DNA of 64,000 nt. Source: Nematostella vectensis. Its lineage: Eukaryota; Cnidaria; Anthozoa; Actiniaria; Edwardsiidae. The stretch spans positions 10,237,519 to 10,301,518 of the forward strand of contig NC_064036.1 in the NCBI RefSeq assembly GCF_932526225.1, written 5' to 3'. A program made the position numbers and the translations under genes. Positions 46,508 through 61,303 of this stretch are shown here, piece by piece; within the stretch, counting starts at the first letter, position 1; every line of letters starts with the position of its first letter. The notes under the pieces were generated by a model that did no database searches, was not told the origin of the DNA, and saw only the letters and a program-made list of their open reading frames with translations.

Positions 46508-47265
46508 AAGACACACGCCAGTACAGCAAATGGTGCATTTAGAGGCTTGGTCTTCCTCGTGTTATCCCCGCAACTTAAATCAAGTACAGGAGTATTACTG
46601 ACTCTGGCTCAGACAGTCCGAGTCGGTAAAGATCAGACTCTCCCGCACAATCCAAGATGGCGGCCGTGATATGCGAACTCCGTGTTTTCGGGGCTTATAT
46701 CTTGTGAAATCAGGTTAAATACAGTAAATACGTGAAAAACCCAAGAGAGAATAATGTATGAACATTCTCACAAAAATTAGGCTTATGATGAGGTCCGATA
46801 TCTTTTGACACCCGCCTAATGCGAGTGAGTTGTCAGCTATTTCGGGGTTTTCGTGCTGGAAAAAAATGTCAAAGCCTAAGGGTAGTCTATTCCTTAGCAC
46901 CCTAGTTTTTTTGTCCTGTCGTCAAGCTCTAATTTACCACTAGCGTAAACGAGGTAATTTTACTGATGCTTATCTCAAGATTTGAAACTGTGCGCCTCTA
47001 CTTCACCATTTTAAGACAATACAGAGAGCTCTATCTTTGGAAGAAAGAGACGACTTATAAAAAATAGTTTTTGGATAAACTTTGCAGCGCGGTCTCCCTG
47101 TGTTAGGGTCAGCGGCTTTACACCATAACTATACTGATCTTTTACGTAAGAGGTTTTGTATCAAACAGGCGACTAGGCCAAATAATGTCGATCATACTTG
47201 CCTGATTCCGCCTTTATTCCCTTGTTTATACCCCGTAGAGATTAACTTGGAAAAGAAGTATAAAA

Positions 47266-50490
<3,225 letters not shown>

Positions 50491-50494
50491 AATA

Positions 50495-53400
50495 TTTGAT
50501 GGATTAAGATGAATATGTGGATATTTGACTTGAAGTAAAGCCCACCATGGAGAGACGTGGTCCTCCACATAAACTAAATTTAAGTCTTGTTAAACAGTGG
50601 AGCTTGACCTGTTGCGGATTTTGAAAAATAGGGCTAGAAAAAAAAAGATTATGGAGTTTGACGATATAAAGAACGCTCTGGAATGGCAAGGATTTTCTCA
50701 AGATGGGTCCTTCCTTCTAAAATTTTGGCTACAACATCAAGTAGTCCTAACATCGCAGACGATATGGGCATTTTTTCCTGATATTTGTTTTAAATTTCTA
50801 TTCCCCAAAGCTGTTGTTTTAAAGTTTTTTTTGTTTTATTTTTGTTTCAAATGCCTGGGCTAGTATTCAGCGGTTGCCAAATCAGATAATATTATTTTAG
50901 TGATTATTTCTATTACGGTACGATATACTACGTAAATGCTATTCTATGTACATACTGGATAACCCTGGTTACCAGCGTCTCCGAGCTTCACTACCAAAGT
51001 GCCAGCTTGAAATCTCTGGTTCCCAGAGTAATACTGAATCTGAATTCAATAAAATATGTATGGAAAAACCTAGGTTAATATAAACCAGCTCTTAGTTAGC
51101 TCGAGAGAGACCCAGAACTCACATCTCATGGAAACAGACCTTTACCAAAATAAAAACTCTATGCAGAGCGCACCATTTGGAAACAAAATACCACACCTTT
51201 ACGCATCAATTCGAAGGCATCCTAATCGGTTGTATGATACATTTGCTTGCACCGTTTGTTTGAAATACTGGAATTATCATGCATAAAAACCTCATCGGTC
51301 AAAACTTTTTTAAATAGGTGACCGTCCGCCGTCCATGAATATACCGATGCTACCATGAAAACAACTTAAAGGTTCTTTATTGATAACGATATTATCGTTG
51401 GGTTTTTCAAGAGGCAGTATCTGAGACCCCGTCCACACGTATACGGAATCAAATGAATCCGCAACCTTTTTCATTTCGGATACGGTTATCGTCCACACAT
51501 ATACGACGATTACGCGGCGATTCCGCAACTTTTTGAATCCGCAAACAAAAGCAAAACGAAATGAATACGCTACGATTTCGTATACGTGCGGACGGTCGAA
51601 TCCGAAACTTTTCGATTACGGAATCCGTGTGGACGGTTGAATCCGTAACTTCTCAATTACGATGACGTCAAAATGGTACCCAGTCTCTAAACGTAGAATA
51701 AAACGAAATGGCGTCGCAACGTGAGAGAAAGCTAGAGCGATTACGGAATCTCCGTATAGTGTGGACGGGCGATTACGATACCTCTACGCTACGTGTGGAC
51801 GGTAAACTTTTCGATTACGGAAAGAAAAGTTGCGGACTCATTCCATTCCGTATACGTGTTAGCGGCGTAGCCAGAATTACTGTATTTGGACTTGCTTTGG
51901 AAATGATGATTTAATATCATGTTTGTTAGTAAATGGTCATGTTTGTTTGGAGTGAATGGTTTGCGTTTTTTCAAATTGAGTTTTTTTTACTGTTTTGAGT
52001 TACACCGTCACTTTTTCAACCGCCTTTTACGTTGCGTTTCGACTTTGATCAAGCAGCGTCACCATCCCCCACACACCATCATCACCAAGGATATGTATGA
52101 AATCATAAAAGTTTTTATTCCATAGACATCAGGTGAGTTTTCAGTCCCATTAAACCTTATTGTACCAATTGACAGCTCTTCTGACACCTTAGTTAGTTGA
52201 TTGACTTGAAGAATAGCCAGTTATACACGTTCTCGTTATAATGGGCTTGTGCAACCAAGCATGTGATACGCATCTTGTTATCCCCTTTTTAGATTTACCT
52301 GTCCTAAACAAAATGCTTTTAGTTGTCCTGTTAACTTCCGATATGTTGGCAGCTAATAAGTATAAAATATCTAGTGAAAAATAGTATGTTTCGTTACTTT
52401 GCGTTACTTGCCGCGTGACACATTTCCTGGAAAAAAGAGCAAAATCGTAGGAAGCGTTACTGCGTTTCGTAGCTTTCTTTTATTATAGAGTAAAAATATA
52501 TTGCAATTAATTATCCATATTCAAATACCTGACATTAACATCTGGGAATGCGATGTACTGATAAAAACGATTCACAACTGAAATGATTTCAGCAACACCA
52601 CGTTTTCAATCGTAACGAATACGAACAGCGCCTCAAAGCCCTGCAATCTTGCAATCCTCATACGATGGGAACATTTCTTCCTCCTGGGGAATTGTAATCG
52701 ACTTAGTAGTCTTGGACTTTCATTTTTTTTTTTATGTTAAAGGAGTTATACATTGAGTGTGGAAGAACCTCGGTTCTTTCAAGTCTGGGAACATATAGGT
52801 TCTTATGTTTTGGGAGACTAACAATGTCGAAGATTCTCATCTGTTTCTCGTATTTTGAGATCTTGACGAGTAAAAATAATCAAGGTATAAGGGTGTGGCT
52901 GTTTTTGCTAGATTGGAATGACCGCAACAACTAGCGACTATAAGAAAATATATAAGAATAAGCACCTAGTCAGTAAAATAAGTATTTCGGGTAAATCAGG
53001 GATTCTTCAAATTTCAACGGAGCGATTTTCTGAGTACCCTGAGTGATTCCTTCAACTCCGAATCGGAGTATTAAATGCATCGGTAGAAGAGCCGTTTCAA
53101 TTTTTATGCCGTAAAATTCAAATCAATATTGTCCTTAGATGTAAAGCAAAAATAGTACTTCAATTTCGTGGACGAAAATCATTTTGTTTTTACCTGAGGT
53201 ACCAAAGTTAATTGTGTCGTGTGTTTTCATCGGTGTTTTGCGAGCGATAGTCGACCAAATTAGCTCACTGAGCGAAGTAAATCTATCCGTAAAAATTTGT
53301 ATAGGGCCGTATTCATAACAAAACGCGGTCGAAAGGTACAACAATAAGTGTGCAACACATCAAAGTGGTTGATTTTCCCATATCTTGTAAAACGGCTTTG

Positions 53401-53595
53401 TAGGACAAGGATTTTTCTCCAAGACAGCCATACAAACTCTTCTTCAATCTCCCATTTAATCGATTCGACCCGGTCTCCTCGCGTCTTTTTTAAACCCTGA
53501 ACAACTTGAGTCTTGCGAGTCTTGCTGGACTGGTGATTTCATTCTCCAGCCCTCAGTGAAACAAGACAGGTAGCAAGAATTGTGAAAAGACGCTG
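50495..53595. other. Intergenic stretch
   Basis: Between the C1orf50-like gene and the GT31 gene only short unsupported frames occur. A repeat rich in TCCACACGTATACGGAAT is annotated separately. The 5' UTR and promoter of the glycosyltransferase are presumably at its right edge. Confidence 0.45.
51424..51859. repeat. Element built of GTCCACACGTATACGGAAT repeats
   Basis: The left end, CCCCGTCCACACGTATACGG, is matched in inverted form at 51815-51859 (GTTGCGGACTCATTCCATTC, CGTATACGTGT). Several internal copies of GTGTGGACGGTTGAATCCG occur in both orientations. The right terminus is cut off by sequence starting AGCGGCGTAGCCAG, a repeat also seen at 8453, suggesting a later insertion. It is non-coding. 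Confidence 0.65.
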
Positions 53596-53599
53596 TCAA

Positions 53600-54703
53600 A
53601 TGCTCATAAAACACTGCCGTCGTAGAACTAAAGTTGGATGTCTCCTATTGACTGCATGCAACGTCGTTTTCATTTGGTTGCTGAACTTTTCTTCCATCTT
53701 CAACGTAGAAAATATCAACGAGAGTTTGATTGTGGAAGATGCAAATTTTACGATACTCGAGCCGGCATTTGCTCCCTCGTCGGTTCTGGAAGCAGTCGAC
53801 GTCTTAGTTATTATCTCAACTTCTCCTTCTAGTTTTGAAAAACGAACTGCAATAAGGAAAACTTGGGGGAAATTCGATACGCCCCAATATCAATTATTGT
53901 CTGATGAAAGACGGCGCATTCCAACATGGCGGACGATATTTATGACGGGAATCGCGGCAGATGAAGAGGTAGATACAAAACTTCAGGAGGAAAGCAAACT
54001 TTACGATGATTTATTGATATTTGCCTATAAAGATTCATATCGAAAAATAACAAATAAGCTTATAGGCTCTCTTCAGTGGGCTTCAAGAGGAAAATTCGAG
54101 TTCTTGTTGAAGACTGACGACGATGTCTATGTCAGTGTCCCTCGCTTGTATCAATGGCTGGTAAACACAGGGTGCCATCTAAAACCCGTATACGCCGGTA
54201 AATTGTACTCCGGTACGGTAGAGAGGGATGAAAAGCATCGACATTATGTAAGCACAGAGAGTCTTAAGCTTAAATTTTACCCTGTATTTTGTAAGGGTTC
54301 CATGTTTGTATTATCTGCTACATTGGTTCCAAAGTTGGTAGAACTATCAAGAAAAGTACAAAGGATCCCACCAGATGATGCATATGTTGGATTACTTGCT
54401 CACGAGATGAAAGTAAAGCCGACAGCGATACAAAGCCTAGTACAATTATCTCTCATGCCATATATTTTTCCATTTCTGGACTCTTGTCATTACCAGACGG
54501 TAATTGGAGTTGGTGATTCACTAACTCCTGCTCAGCTTGCTTATGTTCATTTGCAAATCACAAACAAGCAGTCACCCTGGCCCTGTGTCCATCGCTGGAC
54601 TAAGATACTTGTAGTACTGATAGTGTTAGTGGCATTATACCTCTTGATTATGAATTTGAAAGGCTTTGCAATCAAAACACGGAGACATCACCGTAAATCA
54701 TGA
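53600..54703 (+). CDS. Beta-1,3-glycosyltransferase, GT31 family
   Basis: Intronless frame of 367 residues from ATG 53600; an in-frame GTG lies six codons upstream, but ATG is preferred. An N-terminal basic stretch and hydrophobic segment (residues 12-33, VGCLLLTACNVVFIWLLNF) fit a type II Golgi anchor. GT31 motifs in order: KRTAIRKTWG (81-90), FLLKTDDDVYV (168-178, with the DDD that binds metal and UDP-sugar), YAGKLYSG (198-205), YPVFCKGSMFVLS (227-239) and PPDDAYVG (257-264). The family transfers galactose, N-acetylglucosamine or N-acetylgalactosamine in beta-1,3 linkage; donor and acceptor cannot be told from sequence. Unusual: a second hydrophobic helix near the C-terminus (ILVVLIVLVALYLLIMNL) followed by a basic tail. 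Confidence 0.88.
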   Translation: MLIKHCRRRTKVGCLLLTACNVVFIWLLNFSSIFNVENINESLIVEDANFTILEPAFAPSSVLEAVDVLVIISTSPSSFEKRTAIRKTWGKFDTPQYQLLSDERRRIPTWRTIFMTGIAADEEVDTKLQEESKLYDDLLIFAYKDSYRKITNKLIGSLQWASRGKFEFLLKTDDDVYVSVPRLYQWLVNTGCHLKPVYAGKLYSGTVERDEKHRHYVSTESLKLKFYPVFCKGSMFVLSATLVPKLVELSRKVQRIPPDDAYVGLLAHEMKVKPTAIQSLVQLSLMPYIFPFLDSCHYQTVIGVGDSLTPAQLAYVHLQITNKQSPWPCVHRWTKILVVLIVLVALYLLIMNLKGFAIKTRRHHRKS

Positions 54704-54980
54704 AATAACTCTGAGTAGAGATGTATTTTTCGTGGATAAGGCTTCTAAAGCTGGCGCATCATGTTGGGAGGTGTGTTTTGAGGTAGTTTATCATTTCCCT
54801 AGTGGCCAACAAAGCATAAGATTGCTAGCTGATTATGATACTATTTGCACAATCTTTGCTGTAGGCTTGTTTCCATATACATTCTTTTTTATAAGAAGGT
54901 CTAATTTTCAGGTGCTAGGCCATTCTTATTTTGGAGCTGAAAATGTTCTTAAGGACGTTTAAAGTTTAGTGTATGTATTA

Positions 54981-55492
54981 AATCTGCATTGTCACCAGTT
55001 TACTTCCGTTTGATAACGCAACAATCTACGATGATTTTTAACAGAAAAAACGAAAATATTTCCAAATTTAAAAGCAGATTCTTCGAGAATGTGACTGATA
55101 ATTTTGAACGGATGGCCTGTAAAATATTTCAGATTTTAATAGGTTTTTTTGCCTCTTGTTTGTTAATTTGATGTAGTTTATCTGAAAACATGCATATACT
55201 GGAACTAACAAATGACGAGCATGCAGTTAAATTGCGCTAAATTCAAAAAATGTTGTCTTTGCCTGCTTATAAAAATTGTTGTAATACAATATTTGGAAAA
55301 CCAGTACTTTATTCTGATCGATAATTATGTGGGCAATATTTGTTCTGACTATGTCAGCCCATGAAATTCTAAGGAAAAAGAGAAAATCTATCAAAACTGA
55401 AGACCTGGTGTCATTTTGTGTGCATCAGTCAAAAAACTTGGGCGTGAAAGGGTAGGGTTTCCATCAGGAAGTAAACTGGTGACAATGCGACT
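54981..55492. mobile_element. MITE family A, copy 3, interrupted
   Basis: The left part (ATCTGCATTGTCACCAGTTT) matches family A to about 55160. The right end (GGAAGTAAACTGGTGACAAT) is found only at 55467-55490. About 270-300 bases of unrelated sequence separate them, indicating an insertion into the element. It lies just past the glycosyltransferase stop. Confidence 0.7.
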
Positions 55493-56220
55493 CTATCTTA
55501 GAACAAAGCCAGTTCTTTGCTTCAGGGCACTGATCTGAAACTTACAAATTATATCTAATGTAGCTGAAATGCAATCAAGACACAAAAAGTCTTGGTTCAC
55601 AATGGGGTGCACTTCAGTTGGAAAGCATAGTTTATTGGTATTTGTTTGACTCGGGGGGGGGGGGGGGGGGGGTCATAAAATCCGTCATACCTATGAAATA
55701 CTTAATAGGATAAGAACTCACTACCCAGAGCAATAGCTTCTAGGAAATATATAAAATAGATAAGATATTTATATGATAGCACCCCATCTTACCATACCTG
55801 TCAACACTCCGTCATTAGGCGGGAGTCTCAAGATTTTGAACCTTTTCTCAAGCCTGATTTTCTTGAAAATATCCATACATTTAGTGTATTCTCCTGCATT
55901 AGCTATCTTTGTGATTCTGATACATTCACTGTATTCCTAAAGCAAGGTTGACACTTATGTCTTACACAACAATTAAGCCTGCTTAGCAGCTACCCTTCCC
56001 CTTGAGCCGCTACGCAGGCTACAACAATTGTATCTTCCTGAAAATCACTTAAGAAGGAGAACTGAATAAATATGTATTTTCAAGAATTTTACTGATAAAT
56101 CATATCGATGGTAAAAATGGTTGGGCTGCGCCACAAAGAAGGTATTTTAGGCCTACGTACAGAAAACCCTAGTGCACGGTTTCCTATAGAGGGTCACATT
56201 TGTGAGACATTTGTCGCAGC
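55493..56220. other. Intergenic stretch with repeat fragments
   Basis: Holds a run of about 20 G near 55654 and a fragment of the CATACCTGTCAAC element at about 55795-55860. It lies between two convergent genes (GT31 and ELP5), so both 3' UTRs probably extend into it. Confidence 0.5.
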
Positions 56221-59140
56221 TCATATATCTAAATCATCATCAGGGTCATCTTCATCAAAGTCATCAGCAGCATCTGGCTGATAAAAGATTTGACTGCTCT
56301 CTTGGGCATTATTTCCACTAGATACTAGCAGCGAGGTAGAGTTGTGCATGAAAGGTAACTGTATATTTGCTCTGGCTTTTTCTTCAGCATCTGTAAGCTT
56401 CAAATTAAAGGTCAGGTTTGATGTTGGGTCAACCTGAAAAAAATCCAAATTATACACTAAGATGTGAGTGGGGAATAGCATAGGCTTCAATATGTACAAT
56501 ACATCTCTCCATGTTCATTTGAGGGAATATACACCTACATGCATGGTTAAAGCTTAAAGAATTGGCAGGGTGTTGGTAGGTTGAGAATTGACATACATGG
56601 TAAATGGAATAAGGTTTCTGATAAATTTTCTTTGGGTAAATATATGGAAACTAAATCCAAATTAACTAAGTGAACTCATAGCTAATAAGCTTATTTTGCT
56701 GATCAGATAAATAATCTTACTGGCTTTTCTGAGGTTATTTCTTGTTGTGCAGCTTTGGGTGTGGTCCAGTCTTCTTCCCTGCTTTCCGCCAAAACATAGT
56801 CATCCCCAATAGTATAAGTCTGTCTCTAAAACACACACACATAAAATACTATTGAGACATGCGGTGGCCACCCTTTAGCAGAATGATGGTTGTTCTCAAA
56901 TTAAACTGTTGGGGATAAGAGAATTTCTTATATGGATTTTATAAATAGAGCCACACTTAAAAAATACTAGGTCCACAACAGAAAAAGCATTATATAGAGG
57001 AGTGTTAGACTCAGGAGTAGACAGGGGTGATCGTCCTATCTTTTAGGGTATGAAATTTCAACCAACTGCTATCCCTTAGGGGGTATTGAAGGATTTTACG
57101 GATTCTGCTATCATTTAGGGTATAAAATTTGACCAAATTCTATTCCTTAGGGAGTATGAGGATTTGAATGGAGAACCGAAACAGTCACAAAATAGCCAAT
57201 GTTTCAAACTTTTATTCAGCCCTTCTTCAGGGGGTGTTTAATGGTTTTTCTGATTCTGCTATCTCTTAGGGTAAAACATTCCTTTGACTACATCCAATTG
57301 CTATCTCTTAGGGGAAACAATTATGTTGACCACAACCATAGTGCTATCCCTTAGGGTTAAACTTGATTTTGCCAATTATCACCCCGTCTGTTTATATCAG
57401 AGTCCCACCTCCCCCCCCCCCCCCCCCCCCCCCCCCCCGGCCTGGGTGTTATTTGTCAACAACAAAAATTAGGTTTATTGAAGTGTACCAGCCATTGATA
57501 ATAAAGTTATGGGTCTGGATACCTTTTTTAGGACTTTTCCTGTTTTCTTGATATGTAGAATCTTGCAGTAGGTTTCTTTTTCACCTTAGAAAGAGCGATT
57601 TGAAATAATTAAAATAACAGGTCAGTCCTATGATTATGAATGAGGGGGTATATTTACTAATTAAACAGTTTACATTCCACTTCTCTGAACCACAGGTTTC
57701 TCCTACAAATGGTAAAATTAGTTCCCAAGCAAATTTGCAAATAATGCAGGCTGGTCAGATCATCCATACCTGAGTCATTTTCAAAGACTTCCAGTACAGA
57801 TGAGCAAATAGAGCTGACAGCATTTAGAACTTCCTTTTCATGGAGATCAGCGTGAATTAAACCAACAATCTGGCCAACTTGGTACTGTGCTTGGCTTCTG
57901 GTCAGTTGGTTGAGAATTTGACAAGTGCAAGTTGGGGAATTCAATACCAATTTACTCAAACAATCAAAAACAATGGAAACTTTAGGTGGCGCCTCTGTAG
58001 AAAAATAGATAGAAAACAATTAAACTTTAAAAAAAGAACTGAATAATGTAGGTCAAACCTCCCTTAACATTCTCAAGAGCTAATGAAATGTTTGTCTTTC
58101 GCACTATCCATACACTGATTACAATTAATCCTATTTTCTCAATTTTTAGTCTCGTCTCAAATCCAGTCTCCCACCATCTCTTTGAAGAGCTTACCAGTAA
58201 ATGAAGAACATTTTTCTTTTATTTCTGTCATTACTGCATTCACTACTCCAGCATTATTTGCCTGTAAACTTTTTAAAAGAGCACAGAAACTAAATATGTT
58301 ACCATTTATAAAAGAAGTTTAAAAACATATTTACATATATCTACATATTTACAATAATAATGATAATAATAATAGTTACCTTGCCGTAGCTGATATCCAA
58401 CCTAAAGGATCACTATTGTTGTCTACAATGATAATTCTGCAAACACAAAATAAATAACGTAAGAATTTCTTGAAAGGATCAAAATCAATGATAATCTGAT
58501 GAAAAATGACTCAAAATTATTCACTTATTTATGGTGGTGGGATATACCAATAAAACATGCACCTATAAATGGATTTATAGGCACAGGTTAAGGGGTTTGC
58601 TCTATCTATAAAACCTTAAAAATAACTGGATGGGCTAGTTGCTGCATGGGCTCTGTCTCAAGGTCTCATACATTACCTTGATCTACTCTGAGAATCTACG
58701 ATATCCATGTAGACATCTGGAGGCAGTTCAAATGCAACAAAACATACAAAATCATTCCTAAAATAGAAAAAAAAATGAAAGGGAAGATTTAGCTGTTTAA
58801 TAACAGTAAAAATAACAAGGACAACAAATCGCAATGAGACAGACATCACTAAATCGACGATGGTATCAAATAAACGGCACGCACATGGCATTACTTTAAT
58901 ATACCTCTTGAGAAGGGCTTTTAGGAAGCAGAATAATAAGGTTCTACCAGTCACGTCAACCGAATCTAGTGAATTTAAAGTACAGTTTAATTTAGTTTTT
59001 TAAGATCCTTCTACACTCTTCTATTTTGGACTTTCTGACCAATTTAGGGATTCTGCACAGAGATTTTAAAATAGGAAAGTACCTTTAATGATGGCCAGCC
59101 TCGAGGGCTCCTTGCCGCAAAGCAAGTTATTCAGGAGCAT
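56221..59140 (-). CDS. ELP5: Elongator complex protein 5 (nine exons, complete)
   Basis: Exons from 5' to 3' on the minus strand: 59140-59083, 58965-58905, 58757-58677, 58436-58380, 58268-58195, 57994-57770, 57702-57674, 56825-56721 and 56433-56221. Phases close throughout, giving 300 residues against about 300-316 in mammals. The start MLLNNLLCGKEPSR and DSVDVTGRTLL resemble the human N-terminus. The C-terminus VDPTSNLTFNLKLTDAE, SQIFYQPDA and DEDDPDDDLDI is almost diagnostic. ELP5 forms the Elp4-Elp5-Elp6 ring of Elongator, which makes the cm5U-type modification of wobble uridine in tRNAs. ELP5 is a RecA-fold member without a working ATPase site. The 29-base exon 57702-57674 rests on phase and splice sites alone. 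The gene is head-to-head with the CFAP107-like exon. Confidence 0.93.
57411..57440. repeat. Poly-C tract
   Basis: Homopolymer C run of nearly 30 bases in the ELP5 intron between the 29-base exon and the penultimate exon; assembly length is unreliable. Confidence 0.9.
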
Positions 59141-59417
59141 CAAAGATATTTGATTTTTCGAGCAAAACGCTCTTTTTAACTAAACTTTCAGTTCTTCCGC
59201 CATACTTGAAAAAGCTGTATTTCGCGTCAGCGGTTTGTAACAAACACGGCTCAGGCTTTGGTTTGTGAAGGACAAGGCATACTGGTTTCAGTACCATAGC
59301 AACTAGGCGTCCATGGCAACTACGCCGGATATAAACAGTATATCACAAGATTTAGAACAACTCATCAAACAAAAAGAAGAGCAAGGCGACACAGGGTAGT
59401 TTTAATAACTGTTGGAA
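59141..59417. promoter_or_regulatory. Putative bidirectional promoter between ELP5 and the CFAP107-like gene
   Basis: Only 277 bases separate the divergent start codons. The + strand side includes a short frame, 59313-59399 (MATTPDINSISQDLEQLIKQ and eight more residues), ending 18 bases before the CFAP107-like ATG. It could be an upstream frame in that transcript or the first exon of another isoform (a weak donor GTAGTT follows). No TATA box is evident. Shared promoter activity is inferred from spacing. Confidence 0.5.
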
Positions 59418-59531
59418 ATGTTCAATCCAGAGCGCTATGACGATATCAAATGGGGTTTGCCGGGCTGGAGAATTGAACAAAGATACGCTACAGATGTTCT
59501 TATCGGTAATTGGAACGAGGAGCGCAGAAAT
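59418..59531 (+). CDS. CFAP107: First coding exon of a CFAP107-like ciliary protein
   Basis: ATG at 59418 opens 38 codons: MFNPERYDDIKWGLPGW, then RIEQRYATDVLIGNWNEERR, ending AAT/GTATGT in phase 0. The core W-x-IE-x-x-Y-x-x-x-VL-x-GNW-x-EER matches the N-terminus of human CFAP107 (C1orf158) as I recall it. CFAP107 is a microtubule inner protein of axonemal doublets in motile cilia. The remaining exons are not recognised to the right and may lie beyond the window, past the inserted transposon. Reading through the donor meets a stop after about 12 codons. Confidence 0.6.
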
Positions 59532-60228
59532 GTATGTATTGGAAGACTAAATTCCGCTGCAAATTACTAAATTAGAGCTTCTAATTACTGCTCGAAACTT
59601 TTACCGGATCTGGAAAATACCTATACATATAAGAATAGCTGCACTTTCACAACTGAAGTAAAAGCGAACAGATATTAAAACAGCCTCCGATTAGAATTTC
59701 GAAATAATTTCTTAATCGTGATTCAGGCTGTCTGTGCATTCATTACTCAGAATGCTTATTAACGGTAAAATTTTGGTGTATTTTAAAGATATTTAGTAGA
59801 AGCAGTTTTTATTCCTTGTTCAATTTAGAAGTGGTATAATCAACAAACTGTGTTTTGTTCGGTAACTAGGGATAACAAATTCCATTCATACATTCATATA
59901 GATGCTTTCGCTTATCATTGTTAGTAGATACCTGTCTTTTCAGGATATTAGATTTCGTCGACATGACTGATATTGAAATAAGAATTATAGATAATACTTT
60001 CTGCTGCGAATCAATATATACGGCATCTTTTGCAATAAAATCGTAGATATTGTTGGAAAATACATTCCCAAGGGACTTTTTTGTGTCCCCATTCAAATAC
60101 GATAATAATACGCTTGCAAGGGCCGGATTTACATAAAATGTTTTTATCCTGTAAAAGGGGGGGGGGGGGGGGGGTGGCTCGATAAATTTCCAAGGTCCAG
60201 GGGGGGGGGGGGGGGGGCGATGAAAGTA
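59532..60228. other. Presumed intron of the CFAP107-like gene
   Basis: No exon recognised. The right end carries two long G runs (about 60158-60173 and 60200-60217) next to the left terminus of the pogo/Tigger-like transposon. Confidence 0.4.
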
Positions 60229-60512
60229 CAGTCGAACCTCTATTAAGCGGCCCTCTATTGAGCGGTCACCCTCTATTCAACGGTCATTTACCAAAGTCCC
60301 GAATTTTCCCCCTTATGTTTACTGTAAATTTGACCTCTATTGAGCGGTCACCTCTATTAAGCGGACGCGGTCATCAAAGGAGGGTCCAAATTGGTTGATT
60401 TCATTGTTTTTCACCTCTATTAAACGGTCATCATCAATATTTGTTAGCATGACAACAGATAGTGCACGTCATATTTCGTCATATTTTTAACTGTCTAATC
60501 TAATTACTATGG

Positions 60513-60976
60513 CTAATCGTCTTGTGAAACTTGTGTGGTCTTGTGCGGACCAGTCGCATCAAATTCCTCGATTACCAATTTCCGCTTTAGCCAGCTACAA
60601 GAAAAACTGTCACCTTCAAATATGTATTCACAAGGAATCTCGAGTCCATAGCCACCACCTCTCTGTTCACCCACTTCCCTTTGACTACGACTTTCCCACA
60701 GTTCGTAGGTCTCTTGAGATACTTGGTAACCCACGTTGACATCAGTTTGGGGATATGCCCGATAACTTCGTAATCGTCAACTAGAGTATTCGGGTGACCG
60801 TCTCTATCCATCACCGTTTTGTCGGCTTTTTCTCTTACGATTGCAACAGCATTCGGATCCTTCATGTTAGTTGGTTCCCGCATAAGTTTGTAAACATCTT
60901 CTATTGCTGGTTCCCACTCAGTCATGTACTCATGGTATCCCCGAATGAATGAATCAACCTTAACAACTAGAGCCAT
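60513..60976 (-). pseudogene. HIRAN-domain accessory protein, one frameshift
   Basis: From ATG 60976 the frame reads MALVVKVDSFIRGYHEYM, then the HIRAN hallmarks REPTNMKDPNAVAIV (33-47) and VIGHIPKLMSTWVTKYL (71-87), then KVVVKGKWVNR near residue 105. There the conserved continuation shifts to another frame: GGGYGLEIPCEYIFEGD, WLKRKLVIEEFD, ending at 60513. The related element at 34839-35708 has the two parts joined in one frame (GKRINRGAGYGLDIPC), so the shift here is a mutation or sequencing slip. HIRAN domains bind DNA ends, as in the fork-remodelling helicase HLTF; here the domain stands without a helicase. It is divergent from the transposase, implying co-expression. Confidence 0.72.
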
Positions 60977-61303
60977 CTCGACAAGCTTGTGTACAATTCA
61001 ATGTGACCAAACACAAGCCTGCACCGGAACTAATCATTTCTACACGTCTAATTATCACATTGCACGGACTCAGCAGGCTACGGCCTACTTTGCACACGTG
61101 TATTGCTCAAATTACAGATAACAGCATAACAACAAAGAACGAAACCACTAGGGAAAACTACTGAGCGTTAGAAAAAAAAAAACGACAAAACACACAAAAT
61201 TTCACAGAATTCAAGCTTTTGTGGTGAACTACCTGTGTTTTCGGCCGTCAATCTTATAGTTAAAGGTCGGACGATGTAAACTGACACGAAGCAGTAGTGA
61301 AAT

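Larger units (their letters stand above)
43261..47265. other. Gene-free stretch with several DNA elements
   Basis: No supported gene. It holds the two-copy repeat near 43300-43440, the 1058-bp inverted-repeat transposon, a MITE at 46142-46507 and a decayed relative near 46800-46840 (ACCCGCCTAATGCGAGTGAG). Open frames here lack splice or family support. Confidence 0.5.
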
